From assembly GCA_020881915.1 (NCBI GenBank), contig JAJFPB010000003.1, positions 5,634,721 to 5,698,720 on the forward strand: a stretch of 64,000 nt of DNA. Reading direction: 5' to 3'. Position numbers and translations under genes: made by a program. The notes under the pieces were generated by a model, which searched no databases, was not told the DNA's origin, and saw only the letters and a list, made by a program, of their open reading frames with translations. Of this stretch, positions 35,200-47,968 are shown in pieces (the stretch's first letter is position 1; each line of letters begins with the position of its first letter). The DNA is from Paramyrothecium sp. XJ0827 (lineage: Eukaryota > Ascomycota > Sordariomycetes > Hypocreales > Stachybotryaceae).

Positions 35200-36874
35200 A
35201 AGCACAGCAGATGTACAAGGCGCAGCTTCTACAACCATCGCTGAGAGAGCATACCGATCTGCGCTACATGCTTTCAAGCACGGATCTGCGCATAGTCAGA
35301 ACCTTCCCCCTAGCATCGACAAGACAACATCGGCGGACGATGTGACCGGGGTGGTGAAAGAGGCGCTAGAAAAGTATCAAGACGAGCCAAAATCGGCGAA
35401 AGTGAGGAAATGGGTGCAGCGGATTGCTGAAAAACTGCATCACTACGGCAACGTCCTCGACGTGTTTGTTCAGCATCATCCGGAGTATGTGGCGCTTGCC
35501 TGGGGCGCATTGAAGATACTCTTTGTGGTAAGTAGCTTGTAGACTTTACGTTCAGTAGCCATCTTACACTCCATAGGGCGTAGTGAACCATGAGGGGACA
35601 TTACAGTTGATCGCAAAATCTCTGTCTCAAGTAGCAGACCGCCTGCCCCAGATTGAGCTTGCCTCATTGTTATATCCTACACGCCGAATGACCCAAGGTC
35701 TTGAGGAACTTTACTCCCATCTGCTCGAGTTCCTAACGATGGCTTATGGTTGGTGCAAAGAGTCAAAATTTAAACATATTATCCACTCTATAACCAGACC
35801 CCCGGACCTGCAGTACAAAGACCTGCTAGACCGGATTGCCAACTGTTCTCGCCACATTCAGGACCTGGCAGTCACTGGTTCCCAAGCGGAACTACGGGTA
35901 ATGCATACCGCAATTGGCAAGATTCTCCATAAGTTAGAGTCGTCCGATCAAACGATGGCGGAGGTTCTTGTGAAGATGAACTGTGCGTCCTTATTTATTT
36001 GCTGCTCAGCCGAGTCAACTAATAATTCGAAGCTTTTCAGGCCCTCCAATCTAGCTCGTTACTCGACACTAATCTGAGGGTGTCAGATGTGCAATTCTCC
36101 AACGCTCTGCAAGCCTTGGAGCCAGATCATCAATACATGCAAGACGTCCTGCAGCGTTCCTTGCTTTACCGCCGAAGGAGAGCTGCTGGATTTGGTGCAG
36201 GGCCCACCACGAACAAGTTCTGGAACTCACCGAAACTCAATGAATGGGCCCAGAGTTGTAAGTCGTCATTGCTCATAGTCAAAGGGAGTATGGCTTCAAG
36301 ACTCGCCATACAGGACTTTTGCATGGACCTGATACAGTCATTGCGTCAGTCCGAAGTCCCAATAATATGGGCCCTGGTTGACACGAGAGTATCGAGAGAC
36401 TGCGGCACTTCGGTCACTGACCTGCTCCGGCATCTATGCTCCCAAGCCCTCCGACTGTATGACCCTGGAACGGAAAAACAGATGTCCATGCGTTGCTCGC
36501 GCTTTCAGACCGCCACCACAACAGCGGAATGGTGGTCACTGTTCAAGTCACTCATCACGAGGCTCAGAGGGCATGTCTACTTGGTGCTGGATTTGGCTAG
36601 TGTGCGACCTGTCGATGCGGATGACTGCCACTTCCACATCGTACATGAGTTGAGAGGTTTTGTTGATGAGCTTTCAAGATGCAGCGCCAGCCTTTATCTC
36701 AAAACAGTTATTCTGGCATATGAGCCGAGATGGCTAGGGTCTGTGTCAGTCCATGTAAGCGATCTCATGGTGCCCGTCAGGATAATGAAGCAAAGAGCGA
36801 GGCCCGTCCGTGGAACAACCCGCGCGCCTAGGTTACCACTGCGTCATCAATCATCCAAGCGCTCCGTTGTTTAA
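35200..36874 (+). CDS. DUF7708-type protein, STAND/NACHT-like layout
   Basis: Fungal protein with the N-terminal module often written DUF7708 that precedes NACHT/STAND ATPase regions. Supported exons: about 35200-35527, 35577-35969 and 36041-36874. Intron 35528-35576 (49 bp, GTAAGT) is clear; the next join is best with donor GTGAAG at 35970 and acceptor at 36040. The start is unresolved: the frame is open from a TGA near 35196, but no ATG lies in it before the conserved part, so a further upstream exon or a lost start must be assumed. The first module has VRKWVQRIAEKLHHYGNVLDVFVQHHPEYVALAWGALKILF, then helices. The later part (KLNEWAQSCKSSLLIVKGSMASR, then LVLDLASVRP) looks like a nucleotide-binding fold lacking the canonical GxxGxGK[ST], so ATP binding is doubtful. 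The protein stops at about 510 residues, short for full STAND proteins with repeats. Confidence 0.55.
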
Positions 36875-37212
36875 GAGTCATTAGCAGCAATAAGAGGAAG
36901 TGGTGTTGCTTGGTCATATTTCATTTCATAAACGGTCACAGTGTCTGCACCCAAAGGGCGCAAGCAAACCACTTTGAAAGAAATTCCCATAGTAAGACGA
37001 TCTGGTTAAAAGAGACAACGGCAAAGTTTGATGTTTGCTTTCTAATGGCGTAAATTCTATCTTCACAGAGCCAATTTCAGACTCATTATTCTTTATAGAA
37101 TGTCTTTATCTTCGTTTTTGAATTGCATTTGTACGGTCTTGCTAATGGTGATTCCCGTTGCGAGTCCTGATTCTGGAGCCATGCCTCGCCCGTATTTACT
37201 TTGGGTTGCTTG
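36875..37212. other. Intergenic, no supported gene
   Basis: About 340 bases with no gene, grading into AT-rich transposon sequence at 37213. Confidence 0.5.
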
Positions 37213-37500
37213 TCACGACCTAACCCAAGGTTATAACTAAGCCGTAGAATATTATATAATATTATATATAAATACCATACTAGCCCCAAAGCTACTAGCC
37301 TTAAGATAAACTAGCCCCCATACTACTAGTATAATCTATAGACTAGTCCCTAATATACTATTATAACCCGCACTAACCCCGTAACTAAGCCAGGATGGAA
37401 TAATAATAACCCATACTAGCTACAACAAATACTACGTAGAAAAGCTAGATAAACCAACCAGCGGACTACAACTTAAATATATACTAATTCTTTCCTCCTG
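37213..37500. repeat. Decayed LTR fragments, two types joined
   Basis: 37216-37365 matches the first part of the LTR at 48780 (TCACGACCT(A/G)ACCC..GGTTATAACTAAGCC, then the block rich in ACTAGCCCCCATACTACTAGTATAA). About 37370-37470 is the start of the Gypsy LTR in minus-strand reading orientation (TATAACCCGCACTAACC..ACTAAGCCAG). Both are rich in C/T changes. Confidence 0.65.
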
Positions 37501-38700
37501 GGTACTGAGGATAAAAGACCTGTCATTGCCACTGTTGCTGAGGTCACGTGGTAGGTCACGTGATCAGCTTGACTGCCACGGCGGCTTACACGGACTTGTA
37601 TCAGATAATACATATCATTGCACTACAAAAAGTTCGTTTAGAAAAAGCTTCTTAGGGAACAGACATTATTGATTTAAATAAGTTGGATTTGCTTGACTAT
37701 CTGCTATAATAGCAAGAGCTTAGGATCATATCTTCTTAGCTAGATGCTTTATCTTCTCTATACTTCTCTTGATCTTTAGATTATAGGCCTTATTCTTTAA
37801 GAAATATAGCTTATTTCTAAATTTATCTAGATTCTCCTTTATCTCTTTAGAACTGGTTTTCTTTTGTAGCTCTTAAACTATACTATGGCTTATACTTGCC
37901 TTTATATCTGCTTTAGCTATCTTGAGGTCTTCTATATATTATATTAGTTAGTATTCGGCTTTGCTGGCTTTCTCTACTTAAGTGATCTTACCTATTAGGT
38001 ATTGCTCTAGATTTAATATAGAAGCCTTAATAAATATTAGGATTGTAAGTAGTAGGTCGGGTAGCTCTTCTGGTGTTGGTGTTAGTAACAAACAGAGATT
38101 TCGGCTGCAACAAGGCAGTAGGGCATAAGTAGATTTTTATGCTGCTGTCCTTCGAATGACTTTGCTGCTATAGTTCGATTTAACTTTATTAAGGTTAGGT
38201 AATATATACTACTGCAGAACTTAGTATTATTGACTTTGGCTTTGCTACTGGCATTGCCACAGCTATAGTCACAAGGTTTATTTGGACCTTGGTAGTGTAG
38301 TAATATCTTAATGGCTCTATTAAGTTCCTATGTATTGGAATAGATGGCTTAAGCCTTGTAAGTGCCTGTGGTATATTGTATTTATTATAGATATCTTTAT
38401 TATTAACTTTATTATTACTATATCTGAGGTTCTAGGTATTAGATCTCCCTATTAAATTATTTTTATTATATCTAAGTCCCTATTTGAAATTCTTAAATTT
38501 AGGTTATTTTAATAAATTTCTTAATACTAATTCTTACTAAGAATATAATTATATAGGACTAAAATAGCTGAAGATTTAGATATATAATAGGGAAGTATAT
38601 TAGATATAATATAGCTACTATCCTAGGGATTTAGTAGAATATAGTTCTTATTATAATAAAATCACAAGTATAAGGTAAGTAGCTAAGTAAATATAAGGTA
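37501..38700. mobile_element. RIP-decayed repeat, unidentified
   Basis: AT-rich sequence with dense TA and stop codons in all frames. Minus-strand reading around 37700-38100 shows a lysine- and leucine-rich, coiled-coil-like relic (for example KIKRSIEKIKHLAKK), suggestive of the tail of a transposon protein, but no family can be named. About 38496-38532 repeats the AT-rich segment at 1203-1238. A TA dinucleotide at 38699-38700 is the insertion site of the next element. Confidence 0.5.
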
Positions 38701-38742
38701 ACGTACATGCATAACGAGTTGGCCAGCATAACGAGTTGGCCA
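38701..38742 (+). repeat. Left terminal inverted repeat of the pogo element
   Basis: Begins ACGTACATGC and contains ATAACGAGTTGGCC twice, 16-17 bases apart. The inverted partner is at 40519-40560 with one base difference. Confidence 0.9.
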
Positions 38743-38806
38743 CTAATCTCAACCCTCAAGATAGAAACTTCAATAAAAACACAACAGACCATTTGACCAA
38801 TTAAAA

Positions 38807-40462
38807 CTAGTCGATATACTCTTGCTCAGATACCTCTACCTCAATCTTGCAAGTTCGTGCATTATGTCCGGGCTTACCGCACACACCACAGCGCCTTTGG
38901 GTCGGTTGTGCCGACCTTCCTTGACCACCTCTCCTCGATGATTCGGCCACTATCTGCGTGTTCACATCCATTTGATCAATTGATCCTTGACCTTCCTCTA
39001 CAGTCATTGTCCCTCCATTACGTAGGCGTTTCTTTTTTCCCTCCGGCGCCGGCTTAGTATCTCATTTGCCTCTCGAAGATCCCTGACCTCAGCCCTCAGT
39101 AATGTCATTTCATGCAATACTGCCTTAGTTCCCTTAGTCATTGACTTCAAGGCCTCAATAATTGATGCTGGGGAGCTGCTGTGATGCCTTTCAATTCGTC
39201 TTCTTAGATACTCGGACTGAGATTCGGTTTCCCGGATGGTCTTTGGTGTCTTTGAAGTCCAAGGGTCAGGAAGCTCTGACTCACCTGTAGGAGGTGTTGG
39301 AGTTCGTAATTGGATATCAAGCTTCGAGATCACATGCTTTACATCAAGAGGAACAAGTCCAGCCCCTCTGAAACCTCCCTGGATATTTTTCTTCGTCATA
39401 GTGGCTTGGTGTGCGGCGTGGAAGGCAGGAAAGAACTCGGTCTTCGAAATGTGTGTTATAGAGCATTTGATCAAATGCTCTATTTCTCGACCGTAAGCTT
39501 TCTTAAGCGGCCCAAAGCAGGCCACATCAAGAGGCTGAAGTAGATGAGACGAATGAGGTGGCATACAGAGTGTAATGATCTTGTTCTCCTTGCAGAAATC
39601 CTCAAAGGCGACTGAATGGTGGCTTTCATGCCCGTCAAGGACCAGAAGACGATAGGCACCATTTGATCTATTGATTGTATGCCGATTGAAGTGCTTTAGC
39701 CACTCAAGGCCTGTTTCGTTATCGGTCCAGCCATTTTTGGTGGTTGCGATAGCCCAATCGCCCGGGAGGTTGCTTTCTTGGTACCAACTCGAGAGATGAT
39801 ATTGGCCTGCAACGATGATGAACGGCGGTAGCACCCACCCTTCAGCATTGATCGATTGGATCGCTGTAACCCATTCCCGGTTTCCAGGCTGGACTTTTTA
39901 GGGTTCTGACGCTTTTCTGTACCCGTAACAACCATTCCGCTTGCAATAACGCGCCCATCATAAAGCCAGTCTCATCGAAGTTATACAGATCATTTGATCC
40001 TATACCGTACTTCGCGATTGTGTTCTGTACAAGCGAGAACCACGCGTTTATTGCGACTGGATCTTCGCATTTGGCTCTCTGGTAGTCATATCTGCGAAAG
40101 AAACGCGTCTTGAGCTCTGGTTGCCGCTTAATAAAATTCGAAGCCCAGCGTGGTCCAACAGAAGGCATATTGCGATCAGCAAGCAGTCGATTGGCCATTT
40201 CTTCAACACCACAAAGCCGGGGTGAAAATCCTCGTGAATCTAGATCAAGAACATACTGAACTATCGTCTGCTCCTCAAGATCAGAAAGTTTACGTAAATT
40301 GGCCATAGTATCGCGTCTAGACTGTTTTCCACACTGCCGGTTACGCAATGTCTGCCGAGGGATGTTGTAGATCCGTGCAGCACGTCGCAGACTTAATTTT
40401 GGGTCTTTTCGAAGGGCTTGAAGTGCAAGATTGATATCGCCCTCATTAATTGAGCTTGACAT
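38807..40462 (-). pseudogene. pogo/Fot1 transposase with three frameshifts
   Basis: Cut-and-paste transposase (DDE_1 superfamily). The N-terminus has a Psq-type helix-turn-helix (LRRAARIYNIPRQTLRNR) and a CENP-B-like DNA-binding part (VGPRWASNFIKRQPELKTRF). The DDE acidic residues are in NFDETGFMMG, LVLDGHESHHS and SHLLQPLDVACFGPLK, so all three are present. The reading frame breaks at about 39951, 39893 and 39032-39042; in each case the neighbouring frame continues the protein. The last break separates the body from a C-terminal CCHC zinc knuckle (CGVCGKPGHNARTC, about 38848-38890). There are no RIP-type stops. As it stands the copy should not make a whole transposase, but its ends could still be mobilised. 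Confidence 0.85.
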
Positions 40463-40518
40463 GGCTAGTTGTGGTGAATCATTTGATCAATTGATTGAGA
40501 TGTAGGATGAGGGATTTT

Positions 40519-40560
40519 TGGCCAACTCGTTATGTTGGCCAACTCGTTATGCATGTACGT
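40519..40560 (-). repeat. Right terminal inverted repeat of the pogo element
   Basis: Reverse complement of the left end (begins ACGTACATGC on the minus strand), followed by the TA target duplication. Confidence 0.9.
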
Positions 40561-40621
40561 TAGTATTTATTATATTTAAAGACTTTAATTTACCTCCTTT
40601 ATAATTCTATAATAATATACT

Positions 40622-41206
40622 TGTGACGATCTAGGGTAGCCTTACACCGAAAGGTATAGGGTAACTAAGGATCGTTTGGGGTCTGTTTATCCTTAGATAG
40701 AACGACGGGAAAGTATCTAAAGTACATAAGGGGTTGTTACTAGTCTATGAGAGAATAGTACGGTGAAGGTTATCTTGGGGACTATATATTATTAATAGCT
40801 ATTAAGTATCTAGTAGGATACGTACAAGAGACTTACCATCTATATAGTTATCTGTACTAGCTAGGTCACCGTGATCCTTTTAGATCACCGTAAGCACTCA
40901 CTTACTGTAATCTCTCTTGCTAATATTATTCCTAAAGCGTCCCTTTACTTTGCCAGGCGGGTACCATATTCTTACTGAGCCCTAGGATAGCTATAGCGTT
41001 GCGCCTAATATATTCTCCTGTTGTGCGTCTAAATCTACTGCTCTGTTGGTCCCATATAACTATATCCTTGGTGAGAACTAGTATATGTTTAGATTAGGGT
41101 CCTCCTATTAGTTTGCCTAGCTTCTCTACGTAGTATCTGTTGTAGCCGGAGCGGGTTATTATTGTTCCGCGCTAGCTTAGTCACGAGGTTAGTGCGGGTT
41201 ATAACA
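40622..41206 (-). repeat. 3-prime LTR of the Gypsy element
   Basis: 585 bp, TGTGACGATC...TTATAACA on the plus strand. It is much less decayed than its 585-bp partner at 47969-48553; most differences are G-to-A or C-to-T in the partner. Confidence 0.9.
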
Positions 41207-41309
41207 CAATGCTCCCTCTTCTAAGGCTAAGTCTTGCGGCCTAGTATTTTTCCTTACATAAGGCCATTAGTTCCCAGTCTTCTTTGGTAGGTACATGCGT
41301 TCTTCTTTT

Positions 41310-41960
41310 TCTTTTGTCCATGTACTAATACCATATTAGACAACAAGTCTTATAACACCACTATCAAACAAAAATCTCTTACCCATCGTATTACCCTTCG
41401 TGGCCGCTCTACTAATATACCATGCTCTTATTATTTTAAGCAGAAGAAGGCATATCTTATATTAGATAGGGATTCTCATTACTGCAGCAAGTACGCCCAT
41501 TGTGGCCGACCTTGTAACGGTATCTTAATTACTTAGTCTTATTTGCTTCTTGTCCTTCTGCATTATTTTCGCCGCTTATTTTTTCTTAGTTACTAAAGTA
41601 ATGGACGCCTACAATAAATTAGTGAAAGAGGAGGATAAGGCAAGTAAAGCTCTTCTTGGGCTTTATTCCTAGTTTACTAAGTTGCAGGCGGACTTGGCCC
41701 TCGCGGCTGGCCGCTTATCTTGCATTTGCACTATTAGGCAGAAGACCAAAGAAAAAGAAGAGGAGTTATTTACCCGGGGTATAGCGGAGTTAAATAAGGA
41801 GGATCTGGTTCCTGCCTTAGATGCCCATAAGCATGCGGTTATCAATAATCTTCAGTAGATAGGTTTGCCTAATAAGCCTAATTGGGCTTCGTTAGGTCTT
41901 AGTGATTTTTTGGGGGTAGGCTCTTTAGTTACTAAGGGTTCGGCCTCCTAGCCTTCTTCT
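41310..41960 (+). pseudogene. Antisense accessory ORF in the Gypsy element
   Basis: Between the chromodomain end and the 3-prime LTR, a RIP-decayed protein can be read on the plus strand, opposite to Gag-Pol. Its first part has SLTHRITLRGRSTNIPCS and a CSKYAHCGRPCNG motif, like a short Cys-bearing finger. The second part (from about 41600) is a coiled-coil rich in Glu/Lys/Leu (KLVKEEDKASKALLGLYS, KTKEKEEELF). Several in-frame stops. The same orientation and position suggest a genuine extra gene of the element family. Function unknown. Confidence 0.6.
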
Positions 41961-44900
41961 TAAATACAGTAATTTTTTATTTAGTATTTAGGAGGTATTC
42001 GGGGGGTTCCTAGGTATTTTCGCTTTTATTGTAGTTTTTCTATTTAACGAAATATAATTCTTCGCCTTTTTCGGTTTGTTTATATGCAAGTATTTGTTCT
42101 ACTTCATATTCTTCTTCTTCTGCAAGTACCTTAATAGATTCTTCTGCGGGTTCATTATCTAGTGCTGGTTCTAGGAGTGCAATATAGAATATTAGGTAGT
42201 ACTTTATTATATTTAGGAGTTCTAGCTCGTAATTAATGTCCTTAATTCTATATAAAATTTTAAAGGGTCCAAGTTTTTTATAGTCTAGCTTATTGCTTAG
42301 TTACATTATTTTTATGTTTTTTCTAAGTAAGTAGACTATATCTCCCTCCTCGAAGATCGGCTCTAGCAATCTTTTTGTATTATAGTGTTTCTTTATTTTT
42401 TAATTTATAAATAAAATTTCTTATTTTATTACATTATATAACTATTTAAGTTCTTTTGCTTTAATAATAGCTAGTTCATTAAGGGGTCCCTTACATTTGG
42501 CATATTTAATAGTTAGTTTAAATCCGTAATTTATGTAGAATAGTAATATTTTAGTGGTTTCTAACTTAGTGCTATTATAGCAGTATTGCGCCATAGGTAG
42601 CCATTTTACCTAATCTTTCTACTAGTAATTAATATAGCAGCGGAGATATTATTCCAGGGTTTAGTTCGTACGTTCTATTTATCTATTCATCTGTGGATAG
42701 TAAGTAGTGCTTAGTTTGTAGTTAATACCTAGAAGAGCTGCTAATTCTTGCTAGAACTTGGATGTGAATATAGGTCCTCTATTGGAGATAATTTCTTCTA
42801 GTGTACTATATTGGCTTGCAATATACTTATAATAGTAGTATACTATATCTTTAGTATTAGTTGCCTTATTGTAGGTAATAAAGTAGGTATATTTAGTAAA
42901 CCTATTAAAGATAACAAAAATACTATTATAGCTATCTTTAGAGCTTAGCTTCTTTAATTAGGGGAGCTTAATAATAAAGTCCTATGAGATTAATTACTAA
43001 GATCTAGTTAGTACTAGTAGTAGTTTAAGGTATCTATAAGGTTTATATCTTGAGGTTTTGGTTTTATTATAGATATTACATTTTCTTATAACTCTTTCTA
43101 TGTCTTTCTTTATTCTGGGGTAGCTATATATTTAATATACTACTTCTATAGTTTTTCTAATTCCCTTATATCCAATAGTATAGTACCTATGGGTTTTAGT
43201 CAGAATTTCCTCTCTTATCTCTTCTAGGATCTATAACCTGTTCTAGTAATATGGGATTTGGTTGTCTTTAAGTTCTACACCTATAAGTACTTCTATTAGG
43301 TATATAATATTTTTATTACTCTATTCCTTGATTTTATTATATTACTTATCTTCTATTTTAATTCTATAGGTTTCAATTAGGTTAATAGTTTTCTACTTAT
43401 AGTTCCCTTCTAAGTTTAGGTATAGTAGCTACTATATAATCTTAGGGATTTCTTACTTATATTTGCTTTTTTAGCTAAGTGCATTAGTGCATCCATTTTC
43501 AGATCCTTTTTAGTAAATGATCTTATAGTTAAAGGGTATAAGTGTTTCTACGTAGCGGACTTATCTTACTATTAGGATTTAGGTTATAGCAAAGTAAGTA
43601 ATATTCTAGTGGTCAGTGTAGACCTTAATCTTATATTCTATGCCCATAAGATAATATTAAAATTCCTTGAATGCTTTAATAATTGCTATAAATTCCTTAT
43701 TGTAGATGGGGTAGTAGAGCGGAGGTCTAGTAATTTTCTTAGACCAGAAAGTAATAGGGTATAGGAGTTTATTATCTCCTATTTATCTAATAGTAGCGCC
43801 AAGGGCATAGTTGGAGGCATTAGTTTCTAGGATTATTTACTTCTTTAGATTAAAAGTTACTAAGATAGGTTTACTAATAATTCGTTCTTTAATTTCTTTA
43901 AAGGCTTATTAGGCTTCTGAGGTCCATTTAAAAAGTATATCCTTCTTGGTTAGATCTATTAGTAGTTTAGCGATCTTCCCGAAGTATTTAATGAAGCATC
44001 TATAGTAGTTTGCAAATCCTAGGAAGCTTTAGACATCTTTAATATTATCTATGGGGGGCTTCTATTCTTTAACTACTGCGATTTTACTCTTCTCCATCCA
44101 AATTTCATTAGATTAAATAGTATATCCAAGGAAATTTACTTTATATATATAGAAGTTACTTTTAGTAGGTTCTACTAAGAGTTTAGTGTCTTGTAGTACC
44201 TGGAGTACTTTATGTATGTACTCTTTATATTATTCCTTATCTTCCAAGAAGATAAGTATATTATCTAAGTAAATAATAACGAAGTTATCTACAAATTCTC
44301 TTAAAACGTAGTTAATTATATATTAAAATGTAGCTAGTATATTAATTAGGCTAAATGGCATTACTAAGGTTTTAAAGAGTCCGAATTTCATATAAAAGGC
44401 GGTCTTCTATTTATCTCCTTTCTTTATTCTAATTAGGTTATAGGTACCTTTGAGATTAAGCGCAGTAAAAATCATTTTACTATGCAGGCGATCTCTTATT
44501 TTGGTAATAAGGAGTAAAGGTATTCTGTCTTTAATTGTAATATTATTTAGTTAGCAATAATCTATACATAGGCAAAGTTTTCTATTCTTTTTTAGGACAA
44601 ATATAATAGAGTACCTAGCAGGTAATATTAACCATTGGATATATCCTTTTTTAAGGTTCTTATTAATATATTCCTTCAATGTTTTTAGTTCTTCTACATT
44701 AAGGTTATAGATCAGTAGAAAGTAGGTTTTCTTTCTATCAATCAGGCAGATTTCGTGGTCCCATTCCGAATATTCAGGGAGTCCACTTTCTAGGTTTTCT
44801 ACAAATAGCTTCGTATATTTGCGGTACTTTTCTAGGATATTCGTAAGCCTATCTTCTATTTCTTATTTTACTTGCATTTGCTCCTTAATACTATATATAA

Positions 44901-47900
44901 GGGTATAAATAAGGTTAATTGCTTTTTGCTTGTAGGTAGATATTACTTGGCTCTATTTATATTATATACCAGGTTATATTCCATTATTAGTTAATACTTT
45001 AGCTCTTGCCTAATAATCCTTTTATTTTAGGAGGGTCCTTCCTTTCCTAGATGGGGTTTTATTATAAATATCTACTTCTTTCCTATTTCTTTATTTCCTT
45101 TTTTTTATTTGGGGCTATTGCAATTCCACTATTATAACTTAGCTAGTATCCCAATTAAAGGTAGGTCTTCGATCTTTTAACTATGGTTTGCCTAGGAGTA
45201 TATTAGATCGGGTACTAATAATATCTAAAGTAACTTCGTAGGTGATCCCCTGCGTTATTGCGCTGAGGGCAACTTCCTTATCGACCTATCCTTAGTTATA
45301 GGTAAGTGGAACACCTTCTGTGCTTGCGGCCTGGTATTTCCTTGCCTTCTTTCTCCATGGGATTTAGTATTGGTTCATAAAATCTAGATTAATGTAATTT
45401 TCTTTGGCGCCAGTATCCACTCTGGCGTTAAATATTACGCCCTGGACTATAAAGTCAATGTAGTACCCTTGCCGTTCTGCCTAGTCCTTTTTTTAGACTA
45501 CAGCTATAGTATATTACTCCCTTCTATTACCCTATAGCCCAGTTATAGGTAATAGGTCTTGTTTTTTGCCTGGTTACTTTATATAGGGATTTCGTTGATC
45601 CTCTATTGGGTTTCTCTAATACTAATAGGCAATTCATTGCTTATCTCTTTTATGCAGATGGTATATCTATAGCAGGTTCGGTGTAGGTAGTAGTGTTTCT
45701 TATGCTCCTAGGTACATTCTTTCTTTATAGTACCTATTATCTTAGGTTCTATTTCCCTGCAAAGGCATATTCTTTCTACCTTATATTTCTAATAGTTATA
45801 GTAGTAATATAGATTATTCTCTATATAGCTGATTTCTATGGGGCCGGGTTTAGTCCCGTGGGCTATAGATGCTTTCTTCTCGCAGTTGCGGGCGGAGTGC
45901 CCTCTTCTGTAGTGATGCTCCCTTTGTAGGAGTCTGTTAAGGAACTGCGAGATTGCTGTCTTAATATGCTTGTGATCTTCGTTAAGGAGTGCATTTTCTA
46001 ACTAGATATACTCCCTTCCGTATTTGCTTTGGAGTCTATAGAGTTAATTAATTTTTGCTTAGTAGTGTATCTGGTATTCATTTATCTCGTAGGTTCCTCC
46101 CGCCTTAAAGTAGCATTCTTTGGGGTATTCTTTGCTGGGTCCGAGGATCGCGATTTAATGCCGGAGGTAGTGCGTTTTGATCTCCTAATAGGGCATCTCC
46201 TCGAATATGTAGGGGTTTTCTATCTTAGTGCCTTGTGCGTGCGTAGGGAATACATTTTATTTAGCCTTGGCTGCAAGGTAAATTAGGCATTGGTGTACTA
46301 CACAAGATACCTATGAGATTTCATTATATCTATAGTGATCGGGGTTAAACAGGGGGTCACATCGAGAGTCAATAGTAAACCTTACTCCCCATAAGTTTAT
46401 AGCTACCTTCGTAATTACCACTCAGATATATACTTCCTAATCTCCAAGGAGTAGGTTATATTATTTAGTCCCGGCTTCAACTAGTATGTAGTTAAGTAGG
46501 AGTGGGGCACCTTCAGCGGTGTCTGCGCTAGATTCTGATTCATTATCCGAGGGTTCGCTGACCGTAGGTATATTATATAGCAAGTTAGTTAGACTAGTAG
46601 CATTGGATATATCTTTGATTATTACTTATTAATTAGGGATATCCTTAGTAGGTTCCCATTTCTTAATAATATTAATAGTGCATTATTCTATAATATTAAT
46701 ATTTCGCTTGTTTTCCGTAACTAGCCAAAGGTGCATTTTCTTGCCTTCCTAAGGCTTACTTTAGTAGTCGCGGGCATAGTGTCCCTTTTTTCCGCAGTTA
46801 TAGTAAGTAAGGTCCTTACTTTTCTAGATAGTATTAATTTCCATAGGTCTAGAGGCGGTTCCGAAAGAAGTAAGGACGAATTTCTTCTTTCCTTAGTTTA
46901 CCTAGTAGGGGGTTTTAAATTTCTTTGCTTTATCTTCTTATCCCCATTCCTTATAGCATTCCTAATTGCAGTTATTAATTTCTACTACTTTATATATATA
47001 TTCTAATAGTAAGACCTTATTGCGCTTAACTTTAATAAGTTTATCTTTTATATTAGGTTTAACCCTATTATAGAAGGTCTTCTTTAGGATATCCTCTAGC
47101 TAATAAAGTAGCGCAGTAATACAGAGGAACTTAGCAACAAGCTTAGTACAGGACCTAGTCTATCTAAGCAAGTTAAGGGCTCTCTTAGTATTCTATATTT
47201 TATTAGTTATCCCAAAAATATATCTGATTTCTTCTTTGAACTTCTAGAAGCTTACGAAGATATATTCGGTATAGTCTATCTAAAAGATAGAAGTATTATT
47301 AATATAGTCTTAGAGTGTGGGCTCGAACTAGGTTTGTGCCTTCCCGGTTAGGTTACGAGCTGCGAATATAATCCTATTATGGTCCTATATAAAGAGTAAG
47401 AGGTAATCTAGGTAATATACTTTAAGTAATATAATAAACGTTTGGAGCTTGCTTGGGGTACTATCGAAGGGCTTGGGCTTTCTGGTTTATAGGATGGCTC
47501 CCTTGTCTTTCTGGGCCCCTATGGCTCTGCTAAGGTTTATATTCTAGAGTTATTTAAGTATTTCCCTGTTTTTCTTAGATTTCTCTATGTGGAGTTATAC
47601 TATATTAGCTATTTCCTTCTTGAGGGTTTTAATAAGCTACTTTAGTTTATAGGCTTATTAAGTATTAAGAATATTATCTTAGAGTTAATTAAGTTTTTTA
47701 TTAGTAATCTAGATATTCTTCTAGACTTTTGCTTGTAGGGTAGTAATTTTATTATTATTATTAGAATCTAATTATAAGGCCGGGTCTTTACTTATAATAA
47801 TATTATCTCCTAAGGGGGTTTTCTTGGGAGTAACCTTGGTAGGTAGAGGCCTTGGTACTATAGGGCGGGCTGCCTTCTTTACCTTAGGGGTTAGCTTAAT

Positions 47901-47968
47901 TAACTTACTTACTATTTTTAATATTACTTTAGGTATAATAGTATTACCTAGAATAAGAGCTATTAATA

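Larger units (their letters stand above)
38701..40560 (-). mobile_element. pogo/Fot1-family DNA transposon, un-RIPed
   Basis: Complete by ends: 1860 bp flanked by TA at 38699-38700 and 40561-40562, with terminal inverted repeats of about 41 bp beginning ACGTACATGC and differing at one base. Each terminal repeat holds the 14-mer ATAACGAGTTGGCC twice (last base of the second followed by A). It carries one transposase gene on the minus strand. Base composition is normal, unlike the AT-rich flanks, so it inserted after they decayed. Confidence 0.9.

Noticed and set aside
46029..47006. Plus-strand hydrophobic frames inside the Gypsy element
   Set aside because: Antisense shadows of RIP-decayed Gag-Pol; the hydrophobicity comes from T-rich codons.
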